In this document: piece after piece, positions 1 through 8,079 of the stretch
Numbering within the stretch: position 1 is the stretch's first letter
Layout of the letters: each line of letters starts with the position of its first letter
NCBI GenBank assembly: GCA_041394245.1
Contig: JAWKIR010000002.1
Coordinates: 2,882,469-2,946,468, forward strand
Source: Acidimicrobiales bacterium
GTDB lineage: Bacteria; Actinomycetota; Acidimicrobiia; Acidimicrobiales; Aldehydirespiratoraceae
DNA length: 64,000 nt
Reading direction: 5' to 3'
Notes under the pieces: model-generated
What the model was told of the DNA's origin: nothing
Database searches by the model: none
What the model saw: only the letters and a program-made list of their open reading frames with translations
Made by a program: the position numbers and the translations under genes

Positions 1-1
1 C

Positions 2-1294
2 GATGTCGGCACGACGACGATCCGGTTCGGTCTGTTCGATCCGGCGTCGGGCGAACGGGTGGCCATCGCCCGCGAGACCCTCGACCTGTCGGTGCCGTTC
101 GCCGGCGCGGTCGAACAGGATCCGGCTGCCTTCGTCGCGGCGACGCAGCGGCTGTGGGGATCGGTCCTCGCCGATGCCGGCGTGGTCGCCGGCGACGTCG
201 GCGCGCTGGGCATCGCCAACCAGCGGGCGACGATCGTGTGCTGGTCGTCGGTCGACGGGCGGGCCATTCGGCCCGCGGTCGGCTGGCAGGACGCCCGCAG
301 CGCCGGGGCCGTCGCCGAGCTGGTCGCCCAGGGGATTCCGGTCAACACCGCCGCGTCGTGCACGAAGATGCGCTGGCTGCTCGACAACGACCCGGCCGTC
401 GCAGCGGCGGCGGCCGACGGCACCTTGCGGATGGGCACCGTCGATTCATGGATGACCTGGGCGCTGTCGGATGGGCAATCCTTCGTGACCGATCCCGGTA
501 ACGCGGCGGCCACCGGGATGTACGACCCCCGGGTCGGTGATTGGTCCGACGGCGCGCTCGAGCTCTTCGGGGTGCCACGAGCACCCCTGGCCGAGATCGT
601 CGCGTCCGATGCCGATGCCGGCGCAGCCGTTCTCCTCGATCCGGCCGGTGGCATCGCCCTCACTGCCCGCGTCGGTGATCAGATGGCGGCCTGCGCGGCC
701 CACCGGCTTGCCGAGGGTGAGGCGAAGATCACGCTCGGCACCTCGGCGATGCTCGACGTGCACGCGGGGCCCGAACCCGGCACGGCCCCGGTTGGCTGCT
801 ACACGCTTCCGTTGTGGCGACGCACACCGACCGGCGGCGCCGCGCCGGTCGAGGAGTTCATGTTCGAAGGCTCGATCACCACGGCGGGCAGCGTGGTCGA
901 ATGGCTCGTGCGCATCGGGATGCTCGACCGGGTCGACGCGCTCGACGCCGTTGCGTCGGAGGGGCGCCCGGGCGCAGTGCGGTTCGTGCCCGCGCTCGCC
1001 GGTCTCGGGTCGCCGCATCACGACCCGGGGGCTCGGGGTGAATGGACGGGGCTCGCCCTCGACACCACCCGACCCGACATGGTGCGGGCCGTGGTCGAGG
1101 GCATCGCCGACCGGGTCGCCGAGCTCGCGGTGCACATGGGGGTGCCGTCGCTCGCCGTCGACGGCGGATTGAGTCGCTCGCAGGTGATGGTCGACGCGCT
1201 GGAGCATCGGGGTCTCCACATCCGGCGGGCCGCCGACGACGAGGCGAGCCTGCGCGGCGCGGCCGAGATCGCCGCGTCGGCGCTCAGTCGATGA
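2..1294 (+). CDS. FGGY-family carbohydrate kinase, glycerol-kinase-like (5' end outside window)
   Basis: Cytoplasmic kinase of the FGGY superfamily, which phosphorylates a small polyol or sugar with ATP. The frame is open from base 2 and starts inside the N-terminal phosphate-binding motif DVGTTTIRFG, so only a few residues are missing. The sugar lobe has GIANQRATIVCW and VGWQDAR, both reminiscent of glycerol kinase. The catalytic-Asp loop VGDQMAA and phosphate loop ITLGTSAM follow, and the C-terminal lobe carries DGGLSRSQ. At about 430 residues it is shorter than typical glycerol kinases (about 500). Its stop overlaps the end of the convergent secreted-protein gene by 11 bp. Glycerol is the leading substrate guess, but sequence does not settle it. 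Confidence 0.85.
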   Translation, partial: DVGTTTIRFGLFDPASGERVAIARETLDLSVPFAGAVEQDPAAFVAATQRLWGSVLADAGVVAGDVGALGIANQRATIVCWSSVDGRAIRPAVGWQDARSAGAVAELVAQGIPVNTAASCTKMRWLLDNDPAVAAAAADGTLRMGTVDSWMTWALSDGQSFVTDPGNAAATGMYDPRVGDWSDGALELFGVPRAPLAEIVASDADAGAAVLLDPAGGIALTARVGDQMAACAAHRLAEGEAKITLGTSAMLDVHAGPEPGTAPVGCYTLPLWRRTPTGGAAPVEEFMFEGSITTAGSVVEWLVRIGMLDRVDALDAVASEGRPGAVRFVPALAGLGSPHHDPGARGEWTGLALDTTRPDMVRAVVEGIADRVAELAVHMGVPSLAVDGGLSRSQVMVDALEHRGLHIRRAADDEASLRGAAEIAASALSR

Positions 1295-2156
1295 CCGCCT
1301 GAAGGCCGATGACGGGGAGGTCGACCGACGTGGTCAGGCTGACGGTGCCCCACACCACCCAGGATCCGGCGGTGCGGTCGGTCCGCTGCCAGATCGTCCA
1401 GCTGGCGGTCGCCGATATCGGCCCCGGGTCGGAGGGTGATGGCGCGCGGGTGAAGGTGTGGATGCAGCGACTGTGCTGGTCGTCGGGTCCGGTCGGGTCC
1501 CATCGGGTCGTCGCGTCGTCGGTGCAGACGAGGCGGGCGCCATCGCCGAGATCCCAGGTGACGTCGCGAAAGACCGGGCGCACCGTCGCCCACACCGGGC
1601 CGGCCTGCGCCGACGCGGGGGCGTAGTCGAGTTCGCTGTCGACCGCGAACCACGAGGGAATGCCGACGATCTGGATACCGGCGGGCGAGGTCACGACCGA
1701 CGGACGCTCGAACTCGATGCTGTCGAGTGCGTACCGGGCGGCTACCGGGGTGGTGATCAGCGGACCGGGAGGATCGACGATCGGGTCGTAGACGGCAACG
1801 AGCGGGTAGCCCGGGTAGCGGTCGTCCCACGGGTCGACGAACCAGCAGTTGTAGACGTAGGTGGCACCGACCTCGGGGTCGGCGATGCGCACCGCGTCGA
1901 GGGTGGTTCCGCCGATGACGAGCGTGAACCACGCGCAGTGGATGCGGGGGCCGTCGTAGGGGGCGCCGGGGGTGTCGGTCAGCTCGAGGGTTCCGGGTGC
2001 CGCGGCGGTGACCACCAGCGTGTTGTCGCTCCATTCCGTCGTCGTCTCCGACGGTGGCGGGTCGTCCTGGGCGGCCGCACCGCGCTCGGTCGGGACGAGC
2101 ACGCCGATCAACCCGACCAGTACCAGTGGGAGGAGAGCGGTGCGATGTCGGTGCAC
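1284..2156 (-). CDS. Secreted protein of unknown function
   Basis: I do not recognise the family. The 290-residue product starts with GTG seven bases after a strong GGAGG ribosome site, which fixes the start. Residues 7-24 are a hydrophobic Sec-type signal sequence ending near RGAAAQ, so the protein is probably exported. The mature part is Cys-poor (isolated Cys in HCAW, YNCWF, LVCTD and SRCIH, possibly disulfides) and rich in beta-prone, Pro/Asp/Thr segments. The end (SWTIWQR, then GTVSLTT) resembles the PKD-like secreted proteins common in actinobacteria, but this is only an impression. It lies convergent to the FGGY kinase and 40 bp downstream of the DUF2325-like gene on the same strand, with its own ribosome site. 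Confidence 0.75.
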   Translation of the reverse strand: MHRHRTALLPLVLVGLIGVLVPTERGAAAQDDPPPSETTTEWSDNTLVVTAAAPGTLELTDTPGAPYDGPRIHCAWFTLVIGGTTLDAVRIADPEVGATYVYNCWFVDPWDDRYPGYPLVAVYDPIVDPPGPLITTPVAARYALDSIEFERPSVVTSPAGIQIVGIPSWFAVDSELDYAPASAQAGPVWATVRPVFRDVTWDLGDGARLVCTDDATTRWDPTGPDDQHSRCIHTFTRAPSPSDPGPISATASWTIWQRTDRTAGSWVVWGTVSLTTSVDLPVIGLQAVID

Positions 2157-2196
2157 GGTGGATCCTCCGTGGTCGGCCGTGGTGGGCTGCGTGGTG

Positions 2197-4359
2197 CTAC
2201 ATCCGGGTCAACGCCTCCAGGATGCTGGCGCGACTCCAACTTGCATGGTGGTATCGCAAGCCTGCCACGTCAAGGCCTTGGCTGGTGCGGTGGCCGCAAT
2301 GGGTCCAGATGAGTACGACCAGGTCGCGGTCGGGGTCGACGGCGCCGGCCCAGTCGAGCGACGGTGGCTTCTTGCGCTCGCTCTCGTGCCATCGCAGATC
2401 CTTCAGCCCGAGATCGGTCGCGAGGCGCTCGGCCCAGGGTTGACGACGGCCGCCCACGATGTGGAGGACCTTCCCCTGTACCGTCGATCGCAGCCTCGAC
2501 GCCACGTCCCCGTCCCGTTTCTCGCGCCACTCCTGGAAGTCGACGAGCTCGTCGAGCACCGTCCGGAGCCGCTCGACCGCGGTGTCGACCGCCTCGTCGG
2601 CACCGGCGGGCCAGCGCTCGCGAAGGGTGAACGCCAACTCGGTGGAGATGTCGGGATCGCCGAGCCCGGCGCTCTCCGCGGCGGCTTCGAGGAGGAGATC
2701 GCGGGCGATCGGAAGCGTCTCGTCCTGCTCGAAGAACAGGCGGGCGGTCGCGATCCGGAGCCGCACCTGGTCGAGGCGGGGCAAGAGCGAGCGGCCCCGT
2801 TCACCGAGCTCGAGGACGTCGTCGAGCTCCCCGGCATCGATGTGGTTCTCGATCGCTTCGCGCAGGTAGGGCGCCAGCGCCGCGGCGTTGATGTCCCAGG
2901 TGAGAATCTCCCGCAACGCGTCGTCGGGCATGCGGTGTGGGTCCGGCCAACGGGTGAGGGCGCGATCGAGCCAGGCGTCGGGGTCGGCGGGTGCACATTC
3001 GCGAGCGACGCGCAGCGCGAGATCGTCTCGCAATCGCAGGAACACCGATGGCAGCAGCCGGTCGAGCACCTCCTTGCCGGCCAGCTCGTCGAGGATGACC
3101 TCGGCGATCTCCCTCACCGCGCCATCGGGAAGGCGGGGGAGCTCGGCTGCGAGACGAGCCACGTTGGACTCGACTCCGAGGTCGATCTCGCGCAGCAGCG
3201 CGGCGACCTGTGTCGGAATGCTGAAGTGCAGGCCGGCACTGAGTCGTCGAAAGGCATCGCCGGTGCGGAACCGCGCCGGGTCGTCGAGCAGATCGATGAC
3301 CACCTGGTAGTCGCCGATGTCGTAGGCGGCTTCGGCGGTCATCGATCGGACCACTGCGTCGTCGGGGGCGAGCGGGAGGATGTGGTCCTGGAGGAGGTTG
3401 AGCCACTGGGCGGGCTCGATGGCGTCGAGTCGTCGCAGGCGTTCGGCCAGTGCCTGCACCAGCGCCGGATCGGTGGCGACCGGCGCCGGCAACGCCGCGG
3501 CTTCGGCGGACGGGGTCGGCGCCGCCGGGAGCCTCGGCGGGGGAGGCGGTGAAGGAGCGGGAGCGGCGGCCTTGTGCGCATCGATCGCGAACGTGATCCG
3601 TGTCGAGAGCAGGGGCTCGGGCACGAAGGCCATGTCGATCGTGTGGGTGCCGGCGGCGAGTGGGCGGACGGGCACGTGGAGATAGTCGTCGTGGTCGGCG
3701 CGCTCCTTCTCGATTCCACCGACGACGGCGCCGGGCGGATTGGAGTCGACGAGGACGGAGTGGACGTGGTCGTCGCCGCCGGGGGAGTGGACCTCGATCA
3801 CCGCGTTGGCGATCTCGCCGAGTTCGAGGCTGCGCTCGCGAACCTCGTGGCCGTGCGGATCGAGCACACGCACCAGACGGGCGAAGTTCGATTCGGCGTA
3901 GAACTGGTTACCCCGGAGGCGATGGACGACGTGGCGCCACGCCTCGCGCAACTCGTGGTCCGACCGTGGCGGCCGCAGCCCCTCGGCCGGCGCCCGCCAG
4001 GCGAAGTAGGGCGGCTGGGTCGGGTGCGGGCGCAAGGGCGCGATCAGTGCGTCGTCGTCCTCCACGACCGGCCATGGCCCGACCTTGATCGTGACCTGGA
4101 GCCCGTTGCGGGTTCGTTCGGCCGCGGTGATCGAGGCGTAACGGGCGGGGTCGACCTGGCTGTACGGGGAGTCCGACAGGATCACGATGGCACCTTCGCC
4201 GACCTCCACGTCGAGCCCGGGGGCCAGCCATCGTTCGGCGTAGACGATGTCGAACTCGGTGCCTTCGGGTGCGGAGACGAGCGCGACGTTCTGTTGTCGG
4301 TACTGCAGGATCCGTCCTGCCTTGAGCAGGTGGAGCAGCTGTGGTGCCTCGTCCGCCAT
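2197..4359 (-). CDS. Large protein with C-terminal DUF2325-like domain
   Basis: A 720-residue cytoplasmic protein (no signal or membrane segment). The first 270 residues form a mixed domain, followed by a Pro/Ala linker near residues 270-300. A long alpha-helical, TPR-like middle region comes next, and the last 95 residues start at VLHIVGGRRQ and include LVVLIWTHCGH. That tail matches the pattern of DUF2325, a Rossmann-like domain with a hydrophobic strand, VGG motif and conserved SH/GH residues. Function is unknown. The ATG is preceded by a TATCCT -10 box with a 6-base gap, predicting a leaderless transcript divergent from the cyclase gene. The domain assignment rests on motif memory, so the overall role is open. 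Confidence 0.75.
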   Translation of the reverse strand: MADEAPQLLHLLKAGRILQYRQQNVALVSAPEGTEFDIVYAERWLAPGLDVEVGEGAIVILSDSPYSQVDPARYASITAAERTRNGLQVTIKVGPWPVVEDDDALIAPLRPHPTQPPYFAWRAPAEGLRPPRSDHELREAWRHVVHRLRGNQFYAESNFARLVRVLDPHGHEVRERSLELGEIANAVIEVHSPGGDDHVHSVLVDSNPPGAVVGGIEKERADHDDYLHVPVRPLAAGTHTIDMAFVPEPLLSTRITFAIDAHKAAAPAPSPPPPPRLPAAPTPSAEAAALPAPVATDPALVQALAERLRRLDAIEPAQWLNLLQDHILPLAPDDAVVRSMTAEAAYDIGDYQVVIDLLDDPARFRTGDAFRRLSAGLHFSIPTQVAALLREIDLGVESNVARLAAELPRLPDGAVREIAEVILDELAGKEVLDRLLPSVFLRLRDDLALRVARECAPADPDAWLDRALTRWPDPHRMPDDALREILTWDINAAALAPYLREAIENHIDAGELDDVLELGERGRSLLPRLDQVRLRIATARLFFEQDETLPIARDLLLEAAAESAGLGDPDISTELAFTLRERWPAGADEAVDTAVERLRTVLDELVDFQEWREKRDGDVASRLRSTVQGKVLHIVGGRRQPWAERLATDLGLKDLRWHESERKKPPSLDWAGAVDPDRDLVVLIWTHCGHRTSQGLDVAGLRYHHASWSRASILEALTRM

Positions 4360-4414
4360 GGCGGGAGGATACGGCTGGTCGCCCCGGGAGACCAGCGAGT
4401 CGTACGCTGCACGG
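4360..4414. promoter_or_regulatory. Divergent promoter region with two leaderless -10 boxes
   Basis: The 55 bp between the DUF2325-like gene and the cyclase gene carry TATCCT (minus strand, 4366-4371, 6 nt from the ATG at 4359) and TACGCT (plus strand, 4403-4408, 6 nt from the ATG at 4415). Neither start has a Shine-Dalgarno sequence. Both transcripts are inferred to begin at or next to the start codon. Confidence 0.55.
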
Positions 4415-5545
4415 ATGGCTCGCTATCGACGTCGTCGGCCCAAGTCGGTTCGAGAGGTACTCGACGGTCTGGGCTTCGATCCCGAGACGATCGAGGAGGC
4501 CGAGGAGACCGGCACCGCCGAGTTGCTCGCGATCGACGGCCTGGTGCTCCCCGAACGAGGGAAGCTGACGCTGGCCGAACTCGCCGACAAGGTCGGTGCG
4601 GAGCCCGCCGCGGTGCGAGTGCTCTGGCGCAGCCTCGGCTTCGTCGAACCGGTCGAGGACGACCCGATGTTCACCAAGACCGATGTCCGGATCCTGCGCA
4701 ACCTGATCGGCCTCACGAAGGCCGGGGCCGTACGTCCGGCGGTCGCGCTGCAGCTCGGGCGGGTCCTCGGGCAGGCGATGTCGCAGGTGGCGACGGCGGT
4801 TGTCGATGCGACCGAGGCCCAGGCCGCCGAGGCTCGCGACAGCGATGACGAAGCCGAATCCCCCTTCGCGGCCAGTGCCGGTGAGATCCTCCCGTTCCTG
4901 TCCGACGCGGTCGACTACACGTTTCGACGTCACCTCAGGGCCGCCGCTCGACGTCGCGTCGATCTGGCGATGCTCGTCGAGGGCACCGGCCAGGTCGTCG
5001 GCTTCGCCGACCTCGTCCGGTTCACCGAGCTCAGCATGCAACTCGCCGACGACGAGCTGGCCGAGGTCGTGGGCCGCTTCGACGACCTGGTCCATCAGGT
5101 GGTCGTCGAACACGACGGCCGCATCGTCAAGATGATCGGCGACGCGGCGATGTTCACGGTCGTCGATCCGGTGCAGGGCGCGATGATCGCGCTGGAGATG
5201 GCGGAGGCCGTTGCCGCCGAGGACGCCCTGGGAAGCGTGCGAATCGGTATGGCCTACGGGCCGATCCTGACGCGTGACGGTGATCTCTACGGGCCGGTCG
5301 TCAATCTCGCGAGTCGGCTGGTGGGAGTCGGCCGTGCCGGTGCGGTCAACGTGAGCCACGAGTTGCGCGACGCGATCGGCAGCGACCACCGGTTCGCACT
5401 GCGCAGCCTCGGGCCCAAACCGCTCAAGGGCATCGGGGATGCGCGGGTGTATCGCCTGCGTCCGGGTGAGGACTGGGGACTCGATCTACGGACGAGCGCT
5501 CCAGCCGCGGCCGCCGAGATCGCGGATCAGCTCCATCATCCGTGA
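4415..5545 (+). CDS. Class III adenylate/guanylate cyclase with Rv1264-like N-terminal regulatory domain
   Basis: Predicted soluble nucleotide cyclase of 376 residues that makes cAMP from ATP. The C-terminal catalytic domain has the metal-binding Asp199 in VGFADLVRFTE and Asp243 in MIGDAAMF, plus the transition-state pair Asn297/Arg301 in NLASR. The helical N-terminal half (about residues 1-165) resembles the regulatory domain of mycobacterial Rv1264, where it senses pH. That similarity is from memory of the family. The frame is open upstream to 4247, but the ATG at 4415 clears the divergent gene and sits 6 nt after a TACGCT -10 box, so it is preferred. The 3' end overlaps the convergent phnE gene by 60 bp. 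Confidence 0.88.
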   Translation: MARYRRRRPKSVREVLDGLGFDPETIEEAEETGTAELLAIDGLVLPERGKLTLAELADKVGAEPAAVRVLWRSLGFVEPVEDDPMFTKTDVRILRNLIGLTKAGAVRPAVALQLGRVLGQAMSQVATAVVDATEAQAAEARDSDDEAESPFAASAGEILPFLSDAVDYTFRRHLRAAARRRVDLAMLVEGTGQVVGFADLVRFTELSMQLADDELAEVVGRFDDLVHQVVVEHDGRIVKMIGDAAMFTVVDPVQGAMIALEMAEAVAAEDALGSVRIGMAYGPILTRDGDLYGPVVNLASRLVGVGRAGAVNVSHELRDAIGSDHRFALRSLGPKPLKGIGDARVYRLRPGEDWGLDLRTSAPAAAAEIADQLHHP

Positions 5546-6388
5546 CGGGTCGCCGCTGGTCCCCGCGATGATCCGCTTGCGGATCGCCGACGAAACGGTG
5601 TCGATGAACACCACCACGGCGATGGTGATGATGAGCACGGCGCCGACCTGGGGGAAGTTGCGGAAGTTGAGCTGTGCGATCAGCTCCGAGCCGACGCCGC
5701 CGGCCCCGATCATGCCGAGCACGGCGGAGGCGCGGACGTTGATCTCGAAGCGGAACAGCCAGTAGCTGGTGATCTGCGGCATCACCTGGGGCAGCACGCC
5801 CCAGCGGACCCGTGAGACGAATGTGCCGCCGCAGGCCTCGACGGCCTCGACGGGACCGTGGTCGGACGACTCGATCTCCTCGCTCGAGAGCTTGCCCAGC
5901 GTGCCGATCGAGTGGAGCCCGATGGCGAGGGCGCCGGCCCACGGGCCGAGGGGCACGACCCCGAGGAGCACGACGGCGACGATCAGTTCGGGTACGGCCC
6001 TGATCACGTTGAACAGCTGGCGAATGGGCAGACGAACGAAACTCGGCGAGACGTTGTTCGACGCGAGGAACGCGAGTGGCAGCGACAGCGTTGCCGCGAT
6101 GACGGTGCCGACCCACGCGATGTAGACCGACTCGAGGACCTTGCCGAGCACGCCCCGGTCGATCTCCGTGGCGAAATCGGGTGGCCACATCAGGCGGATG
6201 ATCGCCCACGCATCGCCGGGGGCGGTGCGGAGCCGGGTCCAGGATGCGTCGAGTCCCGAGACGCCCCAGACGAAGGCCAAGCCGATCACCACAACCATCG
6301 CGAGGCGGAAGACCTGCGACCCACGCGGGGGAGCGGGTCGGGTGCGGGCCGCGGTGTCGGCCTGATCGGGCGGAATCGTCGCCGTCAT
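5486..6388 (-). CDS. phnE: Phosphonate-type ABC transporter permease (second PhnE)
   Basis: Inner-membrane permease of 300 residues, the second of two PhnE-like subunits of the phosphonate/phosphate-ester importer encoded here. It has an N-terminal TM near residues 28-45 and the BPD_transp_1 core with the EAA-type loop (EAVEACGGTFVSRVRWGVLP). Hydrophobic helices follow, through VGAVLIITIAVVVF. The ATG at 6388-6386 shares one base with the stop of the upstream phnE (TGATG), indicating translational coupling. It is the last gene of the operon and overlaps the convergent cyclase gene by 60 bp. No C-P lyase genes follow, so the imported ligand could be a phosphonate, phosphite or phosphate ester processed elsewhere. 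Confidence 0.9.
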   Translation of the reverse strand: MTATIPPDQADTAARTRPAPPRGSQVFRLAMVVVIGLAFVWGVSGLDASWTRLRTAPGDAWAIIRLMWPPDFATEIDRGVLGKVLESVYIAWVGTVIAATLSLPLAFLASNNVSPSFVRLPIRQLFNVIRAVPELIVAVVLLGVVPLGPWAGALAIGLHSIGTLGKLSSEEIESSDHGPVEAVEACGGTFVSRVRWGVLPQVMPQITSYWLFRFEINVRASAVLGMIGAGGVGSELIAQLNFRNFPQVGAVLIITIAVVVFIDTVSSAIRKRIIAGTSGDPSRMMELIRDLGGRGWSARP

Positions 6389-7194
6389 CAGACGAGCCTC
6401 CGGCGGAGCGCCACGCTGATCTGCTCGATCACGAAGACGACCACGAATACCAGGATCAAGATGCCCAGGATCCGGTCGAAGCGGAAGAAGCTGCGCTGGG
6501 CTTCGATGATCCGACCGATGCCACCGGCGCCGACGAGACCGAGCACGATGGAGGCACGGATGTTGAGCTCGAACACGTAGAGCGCGTAGGCCACATACGA
6601 CGGGAGAACCGTCGGCAACACGCCGGTGCGGACGGCCGGCACGTGACGGGCGCCCGCGGCCCGCGCGGCCTCGAGCGGCCCGGGATCGGCGCCGTCGATG
6701 GTCTCGGAGAAGAGCTTGACCATCACGGCGAACGAGAAGATGGACAGCGCCCACGACCCGGCGAACGCCCCGATACCGATCGCGGTCACCAGGATCTTCG
6801 CCCAGAAGAGATCGGGCACCGCGCGCACGATGCTCATGAGGATGCGGCTCACCCAGTAGGTGGGTGCGTTGGGGGTGGTGAGCCGACTCATGGCGAACGC
6901 GGCCGGGAGCGCGAGTCCGCAGCCGATCACGGTGGCGACGATCGCGATCTGGAAGGTCTCGATCAGCGGGTCGATCACGTTGCCGCGGTCGAGGACCCAG
7001 TCCCATGGGATCGGCCAGAACAGGCCCCAGAGCTTGTTGGTCCAGATGTCGATGAAGGTCGACCAGCGGAAGCCGACCTGGCGGGCGGTGAAGACGGTCC
7101 ACGCCACGAGCGCAATGGCGACCAGATAGACGAGCGGATTTCGCCGCGGCTTCGTCGGACGCTGGGTTGCGCCGGGGGTTGTCGCCCCGGTCAC
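6388..7194 (-). CDS. phnE: Phosphonate-type ABC transporter permease (first PhnE)
   Basis: Membrane permease of 268 residues pairing with the other PhnE to form the channel of the importer. TM1 lies near residues 20-38, and the transport core contains the EAA loop (EAARAAGARHVPAVRTGVLP) and the conserved segment GLVGAGGIG. The GTG at 7194 overlaps the phnC stop by 4 bp (GTGA), which decides the start. The two permeases are only moderately similar, so this looks like an old heterodimer. It depends on phnC for its ATPase, and phnC is interrupted in this sequence. Confidence 0.9.
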   Translation of the reverse strand: MTGATTPGATQRPTKPRRNPLVYLVAIALVAWTVFTARQVGFRWSTFIDIWTNKLWGLFWPIPWDWVLDRGNVIDPLIETFQIAIVATVIGCGLALPAAFAMSRLTTPNAPTYWVSRILMSIVRAVPDLFWAKILVTAIGIGAFAGSWALSIFSFAVMVKLFSETIDGADPGPLEAARAAGARHVPAVRTGVLPTVLPSYVAYALYVFELNIRASIVLGLVGAGGIGRIIEAQRSFFRFDRILGILILVFVVVFVIEQISVALRRRLV

Positions 7195-7964
7195 TTGTCG
7201 TTGTCGGCGAGAACGTCGCCGGTGGTGATCGAGCGCCCGTAGATCTCGCGGAACGTGTCGTCGTCGACGTCGGCGATGTTGCCGTCGAAGACGAGCTCGC
7301 CGGCCCGGAGACCGATCAGGCGTTGGCCGTATTCCTGGGCGAGATCGAGATAGTGGAGGTTGATGAGGGTGGTGATGCCGAGTTCGGTGTTGATGCGGGC
7401 GAGGTCGCCCATCACCTGGCGGCTCGTCACCGGGTCGAGGGCGGCGACGGGTTCGTCGGCGAGCATGAGTGTCGGCTATTGGGCGAGAGCCCGGGCGATG
7501 CCGACGCGTTGTTGCTGGCCACCCGACAGGTTCGACGCCCGCACGTAGGCCTTCTCGACGATGCCGACCCGTTCGAGGGCCTCGAGGGCGATCTCGCGAT
7601 CGGCCGCCGGCCACAGGCCGATGGTCGAGCGCCAGGCGGGCACGTTGCTGAGGCGGCCCATGAGCACATTGTTGAGCACGGTCGTGCGCTCGGCGAGGTT
7701 GAAGGTCTGGAAGATCATGCCGATGCGCGAGCGCACCTGGCGAAGGGCCGCTCCCGAGGCACCCACCACCTCGATGCCGTCGACCTTCGCCGAACCGCTG
7801 GTGGCGGGGACCAGCCCGTTGAGGACGCGCAGCAGGGTGGACTTGCCCGCGCCCGAGAGGCCGACGACCACCACGAACTCACCGTCGTCGATGGTGAGAT
7901 CGACGTTGCGCAGCGCCTTGACCCCGTCGCGATAGGTGACGGACACGTCCTCGAGTTCGATCAT
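7191..7964 (-). pseudogene. phnC: Phosphonate-type ABC transporter ATPase PhnC, interrupted by an in-frame amber codon
   Basis: Would encode a 257-residue ATPase powering the importer. Walker A is GLSGAGKST, the Q-loop IFQTFN, and the signature is SGGQQQRVGIARALAQ. The frame then meets TAG (complement of 7476-7478, codon 163). It continues in the same frame with PTLMLADEP, the Walker B motif, and a normal C-terminus to 7191. No frameshift is present: a single-base change turning TAG to GAG, CAG or AAG would restore the gene. The flanking genes are intact and tightly coupled, which suggests a recent nonsense mutation, a consensus error or readthrough. As written, the product lacks Walker B and the H-loop and would be inactive. 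Start is the ATG at 7964. Confidence 0.88.
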
Positions 7965-8003
7965 GTGTCGGGCCTGACTCCTCGTGCGGTGGGCCGAACG
8001 TGG

Positions 8004-8044
8004 CACCGGCTGCGGACCTCCTGTCGGGGGTTCCGCAGCCGGTG
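8004..8044 (-). terminator. 13-bp perfect inverted repeat between phnD and phnC
   Basis: Arms CACCGGCTGCGGA (8004-8016) and TCCGCAGCCGGTG (8032-8044) pair perfectly around a 15-base loop. No U-tract follows on the minus strand. In binding-protein transporter operons a stem-loop at this place often protects the abundant binding-protein mRNA or partly terminates transcription before the membrane genes; that role is inferred here. Confidence 0.6.
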
Positions 8045-8079
8045 ACCATCACGGGATGGCGGGAGACCCCGCCGAGTGA

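Noticed and set aside
3574..5389. Long open frames on the strand opposite the DUF2325-like and cyclase genes
   Set aside because: They are antisense shadows of GC-rich genes: biased composition, no motifs, and they cross real gene boundaries.
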